Of a stretch of DNA of 23,836 nt, positions 1 through 6,942 are shown piece after piece. The notes below the pieces were generated by a model that saw nothing but the letters and a program-made list of their open reading frames with translations, was not told the DNA's origin and ran no database searches. The first letter of the stretch is position 1; every line of letters begins with the position of its first letter. A program made the position numbers and the translations under genes. Origin of the DNA: Longimicrobiales bacterium (lineage in GTDB: Bacteria > Gemmatimonadota > Gemmatimonadetes > Longimicrobiales > Gaopeijiaceae); contig JANQME010000212.1 in the NCBI GenBank assembly GCA_028280205.1, positions 1 through 23,836 of the forward strand, given 5' to 3'.

Positions 1-2
1 GA

Positions 3-134
3 CGCGTTCGTGACAAGCTCGGGTGGTCGCCCGCGCAGGCGCACGGGGAGGCGCTCGAACGCTCGGGGCGCTGGTTCGCCGCGACGCGCTGGGCGGACGC
101 GATGGCGATCGATCGTCGGATGGATCGCCGCTGA
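3..134 (+). CDS. C-terminal end of an unrecognised protein (5' end outside the window)
   Basis: An open frame enters from the left edge and gives 43 residues before a TGA at 132-134. The composition (DKLGWSPAQAHGEALERSG, then WFAATRWADAMAID) has the Ala/Arg/Trp helix-like character of real protein rather than the Arg/Pro/Gly-rich look of a shadow frame in this GC-rich DNA. It ends 27 bases before the GTG of the next gene, which fits a same-strand neighbour. I do not recognise the family and too little is present to assign a function. Confidence 0.45.
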   Translation, partial: RVRDKLGWSPAQAHGEALERSGRWFAATRWADAMAIDRRMDRR

Positions 135-161
135 CCCCAACCCGCCCCCGGGAGCCGAGGC

Positions 162-938
162 GTGACCGATCCGTACGATCCGACCGAAGACCCGTCGAAG
201 CCGTTCCCGTACACGCAGAAAACCGAGGACGAGCGCTTTCTCGCGAACCTCCAGGAGCTCGACGAGATCGGGCGCGACTCGTGGCGCGTGCTGCGCATCA
301 TGGGCGAGTTCGTGGAGGGCTTCGAGCGCATGGGAGAGATCGGCACCGGGGTGTCGATCTTCGGTTCCGCGCGCACCCGGCCCTCCGACCCGATGTACCA
401 GACGTGTGTCGAGACGGCCCGACTCCTGGGCGAGGCGGGCTTCCCCATCATCACCGGCGGCGGGCCGGGGATGATGGAGGCGGCCAACAAGGGAGCGCAG
501 CTCGCCGGGGCGCCGTCGATCGGGTGCAACATCGAGCTGCCTTTCGAGCAGAAGAGCAACCCGTATCTCGATGAAGACATCGACTTTCGGTACTTCTTCG
601 TCCGCAAGACGATGTTCGTGAAGTATGCTTGCGCCTTCGTGATCTTCCCGGGCGGCTACGGGACGATGGATGAGCTCTTCGAGTCGCTCACGCTCATCCA
701 GACGAGCAAGGTCCGGGACTTCCCGGTGGTGCTCGTCGGCTCGGAGTACTGGGGCGGACTTCTGGAGTGGATCCGGGGTACGATGCTACCGGGCGGGAAG
801 ATTGCCGCGCAGGACGTCGACCTGATGCTCCTCACGGACGATCCCGCGGAGGTGACGGAGCACATCGTCGCGCGCCACCGAGATCTCTCCGAGCTCGGCC
901 GCCGTTTCCGCCGCCCCCGCGGGGGCGATGAGGGGTAG
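162..938 (+). CDS. LOG-family (TIGR00730) Rossmann-fold nucleotide phosphoribohydrolase-like protein
   Basis: 258 residues. The core holds both signatures of the LOG/lysine-decarboxylase-like family: GGGPGMMEAANKGA at residues 99-112 and PGGYGTMDELFE at 163-174 (the PGGxGTxxE motif), with Arg148 in RKTMF between them. In characterised members these residues bind and cleave nucleoside 5'-monophosphates at the N-glycosidic bond, releasing a base and ribose 5-phosphate; plant and bacterial LOG proteins act on cytokinin ribotides, others on general nucleotides. The substrate here cannot be read from sequence. About 60 residues precede the Rossmann core and include a charged helix (ERFLANLQELDEIGRDSW), making it longer than the roughly 190-residue LOG proteins and closer to the larger cytoplasmic subgroup. 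GTG start at 162 with GGAG/GAGG at 151-160. It lies 118 bases before lipA, with hairpins between, so it is probably a separate unit. Confidence 0.88.
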   Translation: MTDPYDPTEDPSKPFPYTQKTEDERFLANLQELDEIGRDSWRVLRIMGEFVEGFERMGEIGTGVSIFGSARTRPSDPMYQTCVETARLLGEAGFPIITGGGPGMMEAANKGAQLAGAPSIGCNIELPFEQKSNPYLDEDIDFRYFFVRKTMFVKYACAFVIFPGGYGTMDELFESLTLIQTSKVRDFPVVLVGSEYWGGLLEWIRGTMLPGGKIAAQDVDLMLLTDDPAEVTEHIVARHRDLSELGRRFRRPRGGDEG

Positions 939-951
939 GGATCGGGTGATC

Positions 952-991
952 CGGGCCTCGGCTACGGGGCCCGACGGGCTTGTGAGGCCCG
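952..991 (+). terminator. Two small GC hairpins after the LOG-family gene, possible terminator
   Basis: CGGGCC (952-957) pairs with GGCCCG (968-973) around a 10-base loop, and CGGGC (975-979) pairs with GCCCG (987-991) immediately after. There is no clear T tract; the nearest is CTTTCTT at 1002-1008. They fall between the stop at 938 and lipA, so they may end the upstream transcript. In DNA this GC-rich such stems also arise by chance. Confidence 0.3.
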
Positions 992-1056
992 CACGACGTG
1001 GCTTTCTTACCTAGCTCCGCCGGACCCGCCTCCGACGTTCGAATCCAAGTGAGGCC

Positions 1057-2154
1057 GTGAGCATCGACACCGAAGCGACCAGAGGGTACGCCCCCGCCGG
1101 GAAGGACACCGGCGTGGTCAAGCCGAAGGGGACGTCCCGAATTCGGGCCCACGAAGGGCTCGACACGATCGACATTCGATCGAGGAAGCCGTCGTGGCTG
1201 AAGGTCCGCTCGCCTGGCGGACTCAACTACCTGCGCCTCAAGAAGATGATGCGCAGTGAAGGTCTCCACACGGTGTGCGAGGAGGCCGGCTGTCCGAACA
1301 TCGGCGAGTGCTGGGAGGCCGGCACGGCCACCTTCATGATCCTCGGCGACGTGTGTACCCGCGCCTGCAAGTACTGCGGCGTGGCGCATGGGATGCCGAC
1401 GGAGCTGGACGAGGACGAGCCGCGCCGGGTCGCGCAGACGGTGAAGGAGATGGCGCTCGAGCACGTCGTCATCACCAGCGTGAATCGCGACGAGCTCCCG
1501 GACGGCGGCGCCGGCATCTACGCCGAGACGATCCGCCGGATCCACGACGCGGTGCCCGGCTGCTCGGTCGAGGTGCTCATCCCCGACTTCAAGGGGGACG
1601 AGGACGCCCTGAAGACCGTCGTGGACGCCGGGCCGGCGATTCTGGGCCACAACCTGGAGACGGTTCTCCGGCTGCACCCCGACGTGCGCCCGGGCGGTCG
1701 TTACTGGCGCTCGATCTCCTACCTGGGCGCGGTGAAGCGGCTCGACGCCGGCATGCTCACCAAGACGGGGATCATCCTCGGGATGGGCGAGGAGGAGGAC
1801 GAGATTCGACAGGCGATGAAGGATCTGCGTGAAGCCGCGGTCGACATCCTCACCCTCGGGCAGTATCTGCGCCCCTCCCCGATGCACATTCCGGTGGCCC
1901 GCTGGGTCACGCCCGACGAATTCGTGGAGTGGAAGCGGGTGGGTGAAGAGGAGTACGGCTTTCGCCATGTGGAAGCGGGCCCGCTCGTCCGGTCCAGCTA
2001 CCACGCCAAGGAGCAGGCGCGCGAGGTCGAGGCCGGGGGGCCGGGCGCGATCCGGAACGTCATGGAAGCCGACATCCCGGCGCCGGCCGAGATGCGGCTC
2101 GATCTGGTGCAACTCGAGCTCGGCCGACCGGGTCGGGCCCTGAAGGGAGCGTGA
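1057..2154 (+). CDS. lipA: Lipoyl synthase (radical SAM)
   Basis: 365 residues. LipA inserts two sulfur atoms into octanoyl groups already attached to lipoyl domains, producing the lipoyl cofactor used by 2-oxo acid dehydrogenases and the glycine cleavage system. All hallmarks are visible: the auxiliary-cluster cysteines Cys74, Cys79 and Cys85 (CEEAGCPNIGEC, CX4CX5C), the radical-SAM triad Cys100-X3-Cys104-X2-Cys107 (CTRACKYC), and the C-terminal RSSYHA at 312-317 whose serine is an auxiliary-cluster ligand in known structures. An N-terminal extension of about 45 residues and a tail of about 48 residues after RSSYHA make it longer than E. coli LipA. GTG start at 1057 with AAGTGAGG just 2 bases upstream, so the exact start is uncertain. 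Its TGA overlaps the GTG of pdhA (GTGA), so it heads the PDH operon and its product modifies the E2 encoded two genes later. Confidence 0.96.
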   Translation: MSIDTEATRGYAPAGKDTGVVKPKGTSRIRAHEGLDTIDIRSRKPSWLKVRSPGGLNYLRLKKMMRSEGLHTVCEEAGCPNIGECWEAGTATFMILGDVCTRACKYCGVAHGMPTELDEDEPRRVAQTVKEMALEHVVITSVNRDELPDGGAGIYAETIRRIHDAVPGCSVEVLIPDFKGDEDALKTVVDAGPAILGHNLETVLRLHPDVRPGGRYWRSISYLGAVKRLDAGMLTKTGIILGMGEEEDEIRQAMKDLREAAVDILTLGQYLRPSPMHIPVARWVTPDEFVEWKRVGEEEYGFRHVEAGPLVRSSYHAKEQAREVEAGGPGAIRNVMEADIPAPAEMRLDLVQLELGRPGRALKGA

Positions 2155-3275
2155 CGGACGTGGCCGAAACGAAGACGAAGGCGCCCTCGACGTCGAAGGG
2201 GAAGAAGTCGGGCGCGAAGAAGGCCGATCCACTCGAGACGCACGGGATCAGCGAGGAGTTGGCGCTCGACCTGATGCGCGACATGCTCCTCTACCGCCGC
2301 TTCGAGGAGAAGGCGGAAGAGGCGTACGCGATCGGGAAGATCGGTGGCTTCTGCCACCTGCACATCGGACAGGAGGCCGCCGCGGCCGGGAGCATCAAGC
2401 CGCTGCGCGCCGACGACTACGTGACGAGCGCGTACCGCGAGCACACGCAGGCGATCGCGAAGGGGATCAGCCCCAAAGCCGTCATGGCCGAGCTGTACGG
2501 CCGCGCCGACGGCGCGTCCGGCGGGAAGGGCGGCTCGATGCACCTCTTCAGCGCCGAGTGCCGCTTCATGGGCGGACACGGGATCGTCGGCGGGCAGGTG
2601 CCCCTGGCCACCGGGATCGCGTGGAAGATCCGGTACCGGGGCGAGGACGCGCTCTCCTTGGTCTTCATGGGCGACGCCGCGGTGAACCAGGGCGCGTTCC
2701 ACGAGTCGCTCAACATGGCGGCGATCTGGAAGCTCCCGGTCATCTACGTGGTGGAGAACAACGCGTACGGGATGGGCACCGCGTTCTCCCGCGTCTCGAC
2801 GACCGAGATGGTCGAAAAGTCGTCGGCCCACGGTATCCCCGGCCATTCCGTCGACGGCCAGGACGTGCTCGAGACGTACGCCTTCTTCCGGGACCTCGCC
2901 GAGGAGGTGCGCAACGGCGCCGGGCCGCAGTACGTGGACCTGCGCACCTACCGCTTCCGAGGACACTCGATGTCCGACCCCGTCTCGGGCACGTACCGCT
3001 CGACGGACGAGGTCGAGAATGCGAAGCACGAGCAGGATCCGATCGCGCTGCTGCGCGACACGCTCATGATGGCGGGTGCCCTCGACGAGTCGACGCTCGA
3101 GGAGATGGACGAGGAGGCCCGGGAGGCGGCGACCGAGGCGGTGGACTTCGCCGAGGCGTCCCCGCAGCCGGGTCCCGACGCGCTCTACCGGAACGTGTGG
3201 GCCGAGATCAACGAGCACGGCCGGCTCTTCTTCGACGGACGCCCCGAGGCGCCCGGGCCGGGGGGAGGCGCCTGA
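2151..3275 (+). CDS. pdhA: Pyruvate dehydrogenase E1 component, alpha subunit
   Basis: 374 residues. With E1 beta it forms the thiamine-diphosphate enzyme that decarboxylates pyruvate and acetylates the lipoyl arm of E2. The ThDP/Mg motif begins GDAAVNQG at 174-181 and closes at Asn203-Asn204 (VENNAYGMG). The loop TYRFRGHSMSDP (266-277) is nearly the same as in mitochondrial E1 alpha; Ser273 matches mammalian phosphorylation site 1, although no kinase gene is seen here. The first ~27 residues are Lys/Ala/Ser-rich and probably disordered. The GTG at 2151 overlaps the lipA stop by 4 bases, but the Shine-Dalgarno AAGGGAG (2143-2149) is only 1 base before it and 10 bases before a second in-frame GTG at 2160, so 2160 may be the real start. 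The TPP motif has Ala where many homologues have Gly. Pyruvate is preferred over branched-chain substrates from overall similarity, not proof. Confidence 0.93.
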   Translation: MTDVAETKTKAPSTSKGKKSGAKKADPLETHGISEELALDLMRDMLLYRRFEEKAEEAYAIGKIGGFCHLHIGQEAAAAGSIKPLRADDYVTSAYREHTQAIAKGISPKAVMAELYGRADGASGGKGGSMHLFSAECRFMGGHGIVGGQVPLATGIAWKIRYRGEDALSLVFMGDAAVNQGAFHESLNMAAIWKLPVIYVVENNAYGMGTAFSRVSTTEMVEKSSAHGIPGHSVDGQDVLETYAFFRDLAEEVRNGAGPQYVDLRTYRFRGHSMSDPVSGTYRSTDEVENAKHEQDPIALLRDTLMMAGALDESTLEEMDEEAREAATEAVDFAEASPQPGPDALYRNVWAEINEHGRLFFDGRPEAPGPGGGA

Positions 3276-4255
3276 TGGCCGTCATGACCTACCGCGACGC
3301 CCTCAACGAAGCGTTGCGCGAGGAGATGGAGCGCGACCCCGACGTCTTTCTCATGGGCGAGGAGGTCGCCGAGTACGACGGGGCGTACAAGGTGTCGAAG
3401 GGGCTCCTCGATGACTTCGGCGAGCAGCGCGTCGTCGACTCGCCCATCAGCGAGCTCGGCTTCACCGGGCTGGGGGTCGGGGCGGCGATGGCCGGACTCC
3501 GCCCCGTGATCGAGTTCATGACCTTCAACTTCGCCTTCCTGGCGATCGACCAGGTCATCAACTCGGCCGCCAAGATGCACTACATGTCCGACGGCCAGTT
3601 CCGCATGCCGATCGTCTTCCGGGGCCCCACCGGCGCCGCGCTGCAGCTCTCGGCGCAGCACTCGCAGGCGTGCGAGACGTACTACTCGCACGCTCCGGGG
3701 TGCAAGGTCGTGACGCCGGGCACGCCGGCCGACGCCAAGGGGCTGCTCAAGGCGGCGATCCGCGACGACGATCCCGTCGCGTTCATGGAGGGCGAGCTCC
3801 TCTACAACTTCAAGGGCGAGGTCCCCGAGGACGACGACTTCGTGATTCCGCTCGGCGTCGCGGACCTCAAGCGGGAGGGCGGTGACGTCTCGATCATCAC
3901 GCACGGGAAGATGATCAACCTCGCGCTGCAGGCGGCGCAAAAGCTGGAGAAGGACGGGATCGAGGCCGACGTCCTCGACCTGCGCACCATTCGGCCGCTC
4001 GACATGGACGCGATTCTCGAGACCGTCCAAAAGACGAACCGCGCGGTCTACCTCGAAGAGGGCTGGCCCTACGCCGGCACCGGCGCTCAGATCGTGTCGA
4101 TGATCCAGGAGGAGGCGTTCGACCACCTGGACGCTCCGCTCCTGCGGGTCACGCAGGCCGACATCCCCATGCCGTACGCCAAGAACCTCGAAGCGCTGGC
4201 GAAGCCGTCGGTGCAGCACGTCGTCGAAGCCGTGAACAAGGTGCTGTACCGCTGA
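3275..4255 (+). CDS. pdhB: Pyruvate dehydrogenase E1 component, beta subunit
   Basis: 326 residues starting at the ATG of TGATG, where A is shared with the pdhA stop. GGGGGAGG at 3261-3268 sits 6 bases before it, which fixes this start even though the same frame stays open far upstream inside pdhA. It supplies the other half of the ThDP active site: SPISE at 56-60 (catalytic/cofactor Glu) and QHSQ at 128-131 (His129) are in the expected places, and MTFNFAFLAIDQVINSAAK (82-100) is the classic mitochondrial-type PdhB core. The sequence resembles mitochondrial and alphaproteobacterial PdhB much more than acetoin or branched-chain E1 beta, which is the best argument that the operon encodes pyruvate dehydrogenase. 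No lipoyl domain is fused to its N-terminus, unlike alphaproteobacterial PdhB. Confidence 0.95.
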   Translation: MAVMTYRDALNEALREEMERDPDVFLMGEEVAEYDGAYKVSKGLLDDFGEQRVVDSPISELGFTGLGVGAAMAGLRPVIEFMTFNFAFLAIDQVINSAAKMHYMSDGQFRMPIVFRGPTGAALQLSAQHSQACETYYSHAPGCKVVTPGTPADAKGLLKAAIRDDDPVAFMEGELLYNFKGEVPEDDDFVIPLGVADLKREGGDVSIITHGKMINLALQAAQKLEKDGIEADVLDLRTIRPLDMDAILETVQKTNRAVYLEEGWPYAGTGAQIVSMIQEEAFDHLDAPLLRVTQADIPMPYAKNLEALAKPSVQHVVEAVNKVLYR

Positions 4256-4256
4256 C

Positions 4257-5576
4257 ATGGCAATCACAAAGGTTCATATGGAGGCGCTCTCTCCGACGAT
4301 GGAAGAAGGCCAGCTCGTCCAGTGGCTCAAGTCGGAGGGTGACGACGTCGCGGACGGCGACATCCTCGCGGAGATCGAGACCGACAAGGCGACGATGGAG
4401 CTCGTGGCGCGCGGAGAGGGCATCCTGCGCAAGATCTTCCTCGAGGCCGGGGGCACGGCCGAGGTCGGCGCTGTGATCGGGGTCATCGGCGGCGCGGAGG
4501 AGGACATCTCGGGCGTCGAGGGCGTGGGCGGTGGTGGAGGCGGTGCCACCGAGGTGGCCGAGGCGCCGCCTTCCGGCGCGTCGTCGTCCGAAGCGGAGGG
4601 GGCGCCGGAACGCTCCGGTGCGGACGCGTCGTCGTCCGGCGCGGAGCAGGCGTCCCCGGCTGCCGGGACCCTTCCCGAGGCGAGCCCGGCTCCGGCCACT
4701 CCCTCCTCGGAGGGTGGACGGGTCAGGGCGTCGCCGCTCGCGCGGCGCCTGGCGGAGGACGCCGGGCTGGACATTGCGCGTATCGCGGGCTCCGGCCCGA
4801 GCGGGCGGGTGGTCAAGCGGGATGTCGAGGCCGCGAAGCAGGCGCCCCCGACCGTGCCGTCGGCCCCGTCGTGGACGCCCGACGAGTACGAGTACGAAGA
4901 CGTTCCGACGTCGCAGATGCGCAAGACGATCGCCAAGCGGCTCGTCACCTCGATCGGTCCGGTCCCGACCTTCTACCTCACGGTCGACGTCGACATGGGA
5001 CGCGTCATCGAGGCGCGTCGGAGCATCAACGCGATGCTCGAGAAGGACGGCGGGAAGATCTCGATCAACGATATCGTGCTGAAGGCGACGGCCGCGGCGC
5101 TGAGGCAGCACCCGAACTGCAACGCGCAGTGGCACGACGGCTTCATCCGCCGCTACAACGCGGTGCACGTCGGCGTCGCGGTCGCGATCGACGACGGGCT
5201 TATCACTCCCGTGATCCGCAACGCCCATCTCAAGGGCATCGCACAGATCGGAGCGGAGGTGAAGGAGCTCGCCGGGCGGGCCCGCGAGAAGAAGCTGATG
5301 CCCGACGAGTACACGGGCGCGACCTTCTCCGTCTCGAACCTGGGGATGTTCGGCATCCACGAGTTCACGGCGATCATCAATCCTCCCGAGGGCGGAATCC
5401 TCGCCGTGGGCGGGATCGAGGAGACACCGGTCGTCGTCGACGGCGACGTCGTGGTGCGACCTCGCATGCGGATCACGATGAGCTGCGACCACCGGGTCAT
5501 CGACGGCGCGCAGGGCTCACGCTTTCTGCAGACGCTCAAGGGGATGCTCGAGGAGCCGACCGCGATCCTGCTCTAG
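4257..5576 (+). CDS. pdhC: Dihydrolipoyl acetyltransferase (E2 of pyruvate dehydrogenase)
   Basis: 439 residues. E2 is the core of the complex and transfers the acetyl group from its lipoyl arm to CoA. Domain order: one lipoyl domain, residues 1-79, with lipoylation Lys44 in IETDKATM; a flexible linker, about 80-152, rich in Ala, Ser, Glu, Pro and Gly; a peripheral-subunit-binding domain, about 154-192 (RVRASPLARRLAEDAG then GPSGRVVKRDV); a second linker; and the catalytic domain, about 212-439, ending with DHRVIDGA (411-418), in which His412 and Asp416 are the expected catalytic residues. A single lipoyl domain is the simplest E2 layout. ATG at 4257 is 1 base after the pdhB stop, so translation is probably coupled. 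It ends the operon and faces a convergent gene 19 bases away. The lipoyl domain begins ITKVHMEALSPTMEEG, like mitochondrial E2. Confidence 0.96.
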   Translation: MAITKVHMEALSPTMEEGQLVQWLKSEGDDVADGDILAEIETDKATMELVARGEGILRKIFLEAGGTAEVGAVIGVIGGAEEDISGVEGVGGGGGGATEVAEAPPSGASSSEAEGAPERSGADASSSGAEQASPAAGTLPEASPAPATPSSEGGRVRASPLARRLAEDAGLDIARIAGSGPSGRVVKRDVEAAKQAPPTVPSAPSWTPDEYEYEDVPTSQMRKTIAKRLVTSIGPVPTFYLTVDVDMGRVIEARRSINAMLEKDGGKISINDIVLKATAAALRQHPNCNAQWHDGFIRRYNAVHVGVAVAIDDGLITPVIRNAHLKGIAQIGAEVKELAGRAREKKLMPDEYTGATFSVSNLGMFGIHEFTAIINPPEGGILAVGGIEETPVVVDGDVVVRPRMRITMSCDHRVIDGAQGSRFLQTLKGMLEEPTAILL

Positions 5577-5579
5577 GTC

Positions 5580-5592
5580 CGGCGGTTCGCCG
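5580..5592. terminator. Short hairpin between convergent genes
   Basis: CGGCG (5580-5584) and CGCCG (5588-5592) form a 5-bp stem with a GTT loop in the 19-base gap between the pdhC stop and the stop of the convergent small membrane protein. No T tract is present on either side. It could serve both strands but is weak evidence by itself. Confidence 0.25.
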
Positions 5593-5595
5593 CTC

Positions 5596-5847
5596 CTACT
5601 CGCCGAGCCAGCCCATGGCCGCGATGAGGCCGACCAGCCAGCCGATCCCGAGCCCGAACACGACACCGCCCACGATGCCGGCCGGGGTCGGACCCTGGAG
5701 CACGAAGACCGCGACGCCGCCGCCGATCGCGCCCAGAACCCCGAAGAGTGTGGGCGCGGGGCCGAACTTCATGACGACGACGTCTTCGTCGGACCGGGCG
5801 TCGTCGTTGGGCTCGGGGCTCGGGGCCTGATCCGGCTGTGTGCTCAT
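5596..5847 (-). CDS. Small two-helix membrane protein, unknown function
   Basis: 83 residues. The first ~28 residues are polar and acidic (PEPNDDARSDEDVVV), followed by two Gly-rich hydrophobic segments at about 33-50 (LFGVLGAIGGGVAVFVL) and 54-78 (PAGIVGGVVFGLGIGWLVGL), so a two-helix hairpin in the inner membrane with both ends on the same side is likely. The ATG at 5847 is preceded by GAGG with a 4-base spacer; a longer frame upstream would run into the methyltransferase and is not needed. The Gly-zipper look recalls AtpZ/AtpI-like and other small two-helix proteins, but nothing specific is visible, so I give no function. It sits 49 bases downstream of the methyltransferase on the same strand. 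Confidence 0.7.
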   Translation of the reverse strand: MSTQPDQAPSPEPNDDARSDEDVVVMKFGPAPTLFGVLGAIGGGVAVFVLQGPTPAGIVGGVVFGLGIGWLVGLIAAMGWLGE

Positions 5848-5896
5848 AGTGCCTCGAAGATAACCATGTCCGGCGCGCGGGGCGCCGCGACCCGAC

Positions 5897-6655
5897 TCAG
5901 GAATCGAAGCGGTAGCGCACGTTCCATTGGAAGCGACGGATCCAGTCCCTGCCGCGCATGTGGCGCAGCGTGCCGAGCCTCTCCTCATCCTCGTCCACCC
6001 ACGACCAGTCGTCCACGAAGCGCACCCCGGGGTGCCACGCCGACGCCTCATCGGAGTGGGTCAGCCCGGAGCGGAAGACGGCGTCGGGCCCAAAGCCGAG
6101 CTGTCGACGCAACTTGAAGTCGACCAAACACTTGAGGGGCAGGCGCGTCCAGCGGGCCCGGATGGTCTCGAAGGCGAGCGTGCTGCCCGGGAAGCGCTCG
6201 ACCAGGCGTGCCACGAGGGAGCGCACGTCGGCGGGGCGGATGTAGGGGAAGAGCCCCTCCGCGACGAAGAAGAACGGACCGTCCGCGTCCGACTCGAGCG
6301 CGTCCATCCAGGCGGAGTCGAGGACCGAGCCCTCGATCAGGCGATAACCGCCACCCGTGTGGTCCGGCCCCACCGCCGCCTCGAGCCCCAGCCGCCGGCC
6401 GAGCTCGACGTTCGGGGCGAGGTCGACCCCCCACGCCTCGGTGGGGCGGTCCCGGGGCGTCGGGGTCGAATCGGCCAGGCGAGCAAAGCGGGTGGAGAGC
6501 CCGCAGCCGAGCTCCACCAGCGCCCGTCCCGACCGTCGCTCCTCCAGAGCCCAGCGGTCGAAGCAGCGAGCGCGCAGGGCGACGTACAGGGCCAGCCGGT
6601 CGTCGACCCGGCCCTCGGCCACCCGTCGACGGAGTGGCGCCTTGGCCCCCCTCAA
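5897..6655 (-). CDS. LCMT/TcmP-like class I SAM-dependent methyltransferase (N-terminus unresolved)
   Basis: 252 residues if the TTG at 6655 is used. The SAM site is VELGCGLSTR at residues 47-56, followed by an acidic strand end GVDLAP (76-81) and VAEGLFPYI (131-139), the EGxxxYL-type motif of the leucine carboxyl methyltransferase / tetracenomycin O-methyltransferase TcmP family. Members methylate carboxyl or hydroxyl groups of small molecules or, in eukaryotes, a protein C-terminus; the substrate here is unknown. The frame stays open upstream to the stop at 6847-6845 and translates to family-like sequence (TALLTLACRARESARTDG, then VLDDPLAESLIERLRPEL), so the real protein very likely starts before 6655. 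No ATG, GTG or TTG exists in that stretch; an in-frame CTG at 6808 lies 10 bases after a GAGG. Either a CTG start or a truncated/frameshifted 5' end explains this. Confidence 0.8.
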   Translation of the reverse strand: MRGAKAPLRRRVAEGRVDDRLALYVALRARCFDRWALEERRSGRALVELGCGLSTRFARLADSTPTPRDRPTEAWGVDLAPNVELGRRLGLEAAVGPDHTGGGYRLIEGSVLDSAWMDALESDADGPFFFVAEGLFPYIRPADVRSLVARLVERFPGSTLAFETIRARWTRLPLKCLVDFKLRRQLGFGPDAVFRSGLTHSDEASAWHPGVRFVDDWSWVDEDEERLGTLRHMRGRDWIRRFQWNVRYRFDS

Positions 6656-6942
6656 CTCCGGCCGGAGCCTCTCGATCAGCGACTCGGCGAGCGGATCGTC
6701 GAGGACCCCGTCCGTCCGCGCGCTCTCCCGCGCGCGGCAGGCGAGCGTCAGCAGCGCGGTGTCGGGTAGGGTGTCGTCCCCCCCTCTGTCCGACCTCAGC
6801 CGCTCCAGGGTGGCACGACCTCGTTCACGCGAGAGCTTTCCTCGTCAACGCTTCCTCCCTAATTGCATCCACGATCGAATCGTCGCCCGCCCGACCCGAG
6901 GGTCCGCCGCAACCGCACCGTCTTCGTCCGACAGGTTGGAAC

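Noticed and set aside
832..2232. Long - strand ORFs opposite lipA and the PDH genes
   Set aside because: His/Arg/Val/Asp-rich antisense translations of the coding strand with no recognisable domain; the same pattern recurs opposite every gene here.
2558..3274. Frame of pdhB open for over 700 bases inside pdhA, giving a 565-residue ORF
   Set aside because: The upstream part is Arg/Gly/Pro-rich low-complexity sequence typical of a shadow frame in GC-rich DNA, while pdhA fills the region and GGGGGAGG marks ATG 3275 as the pdhB start.
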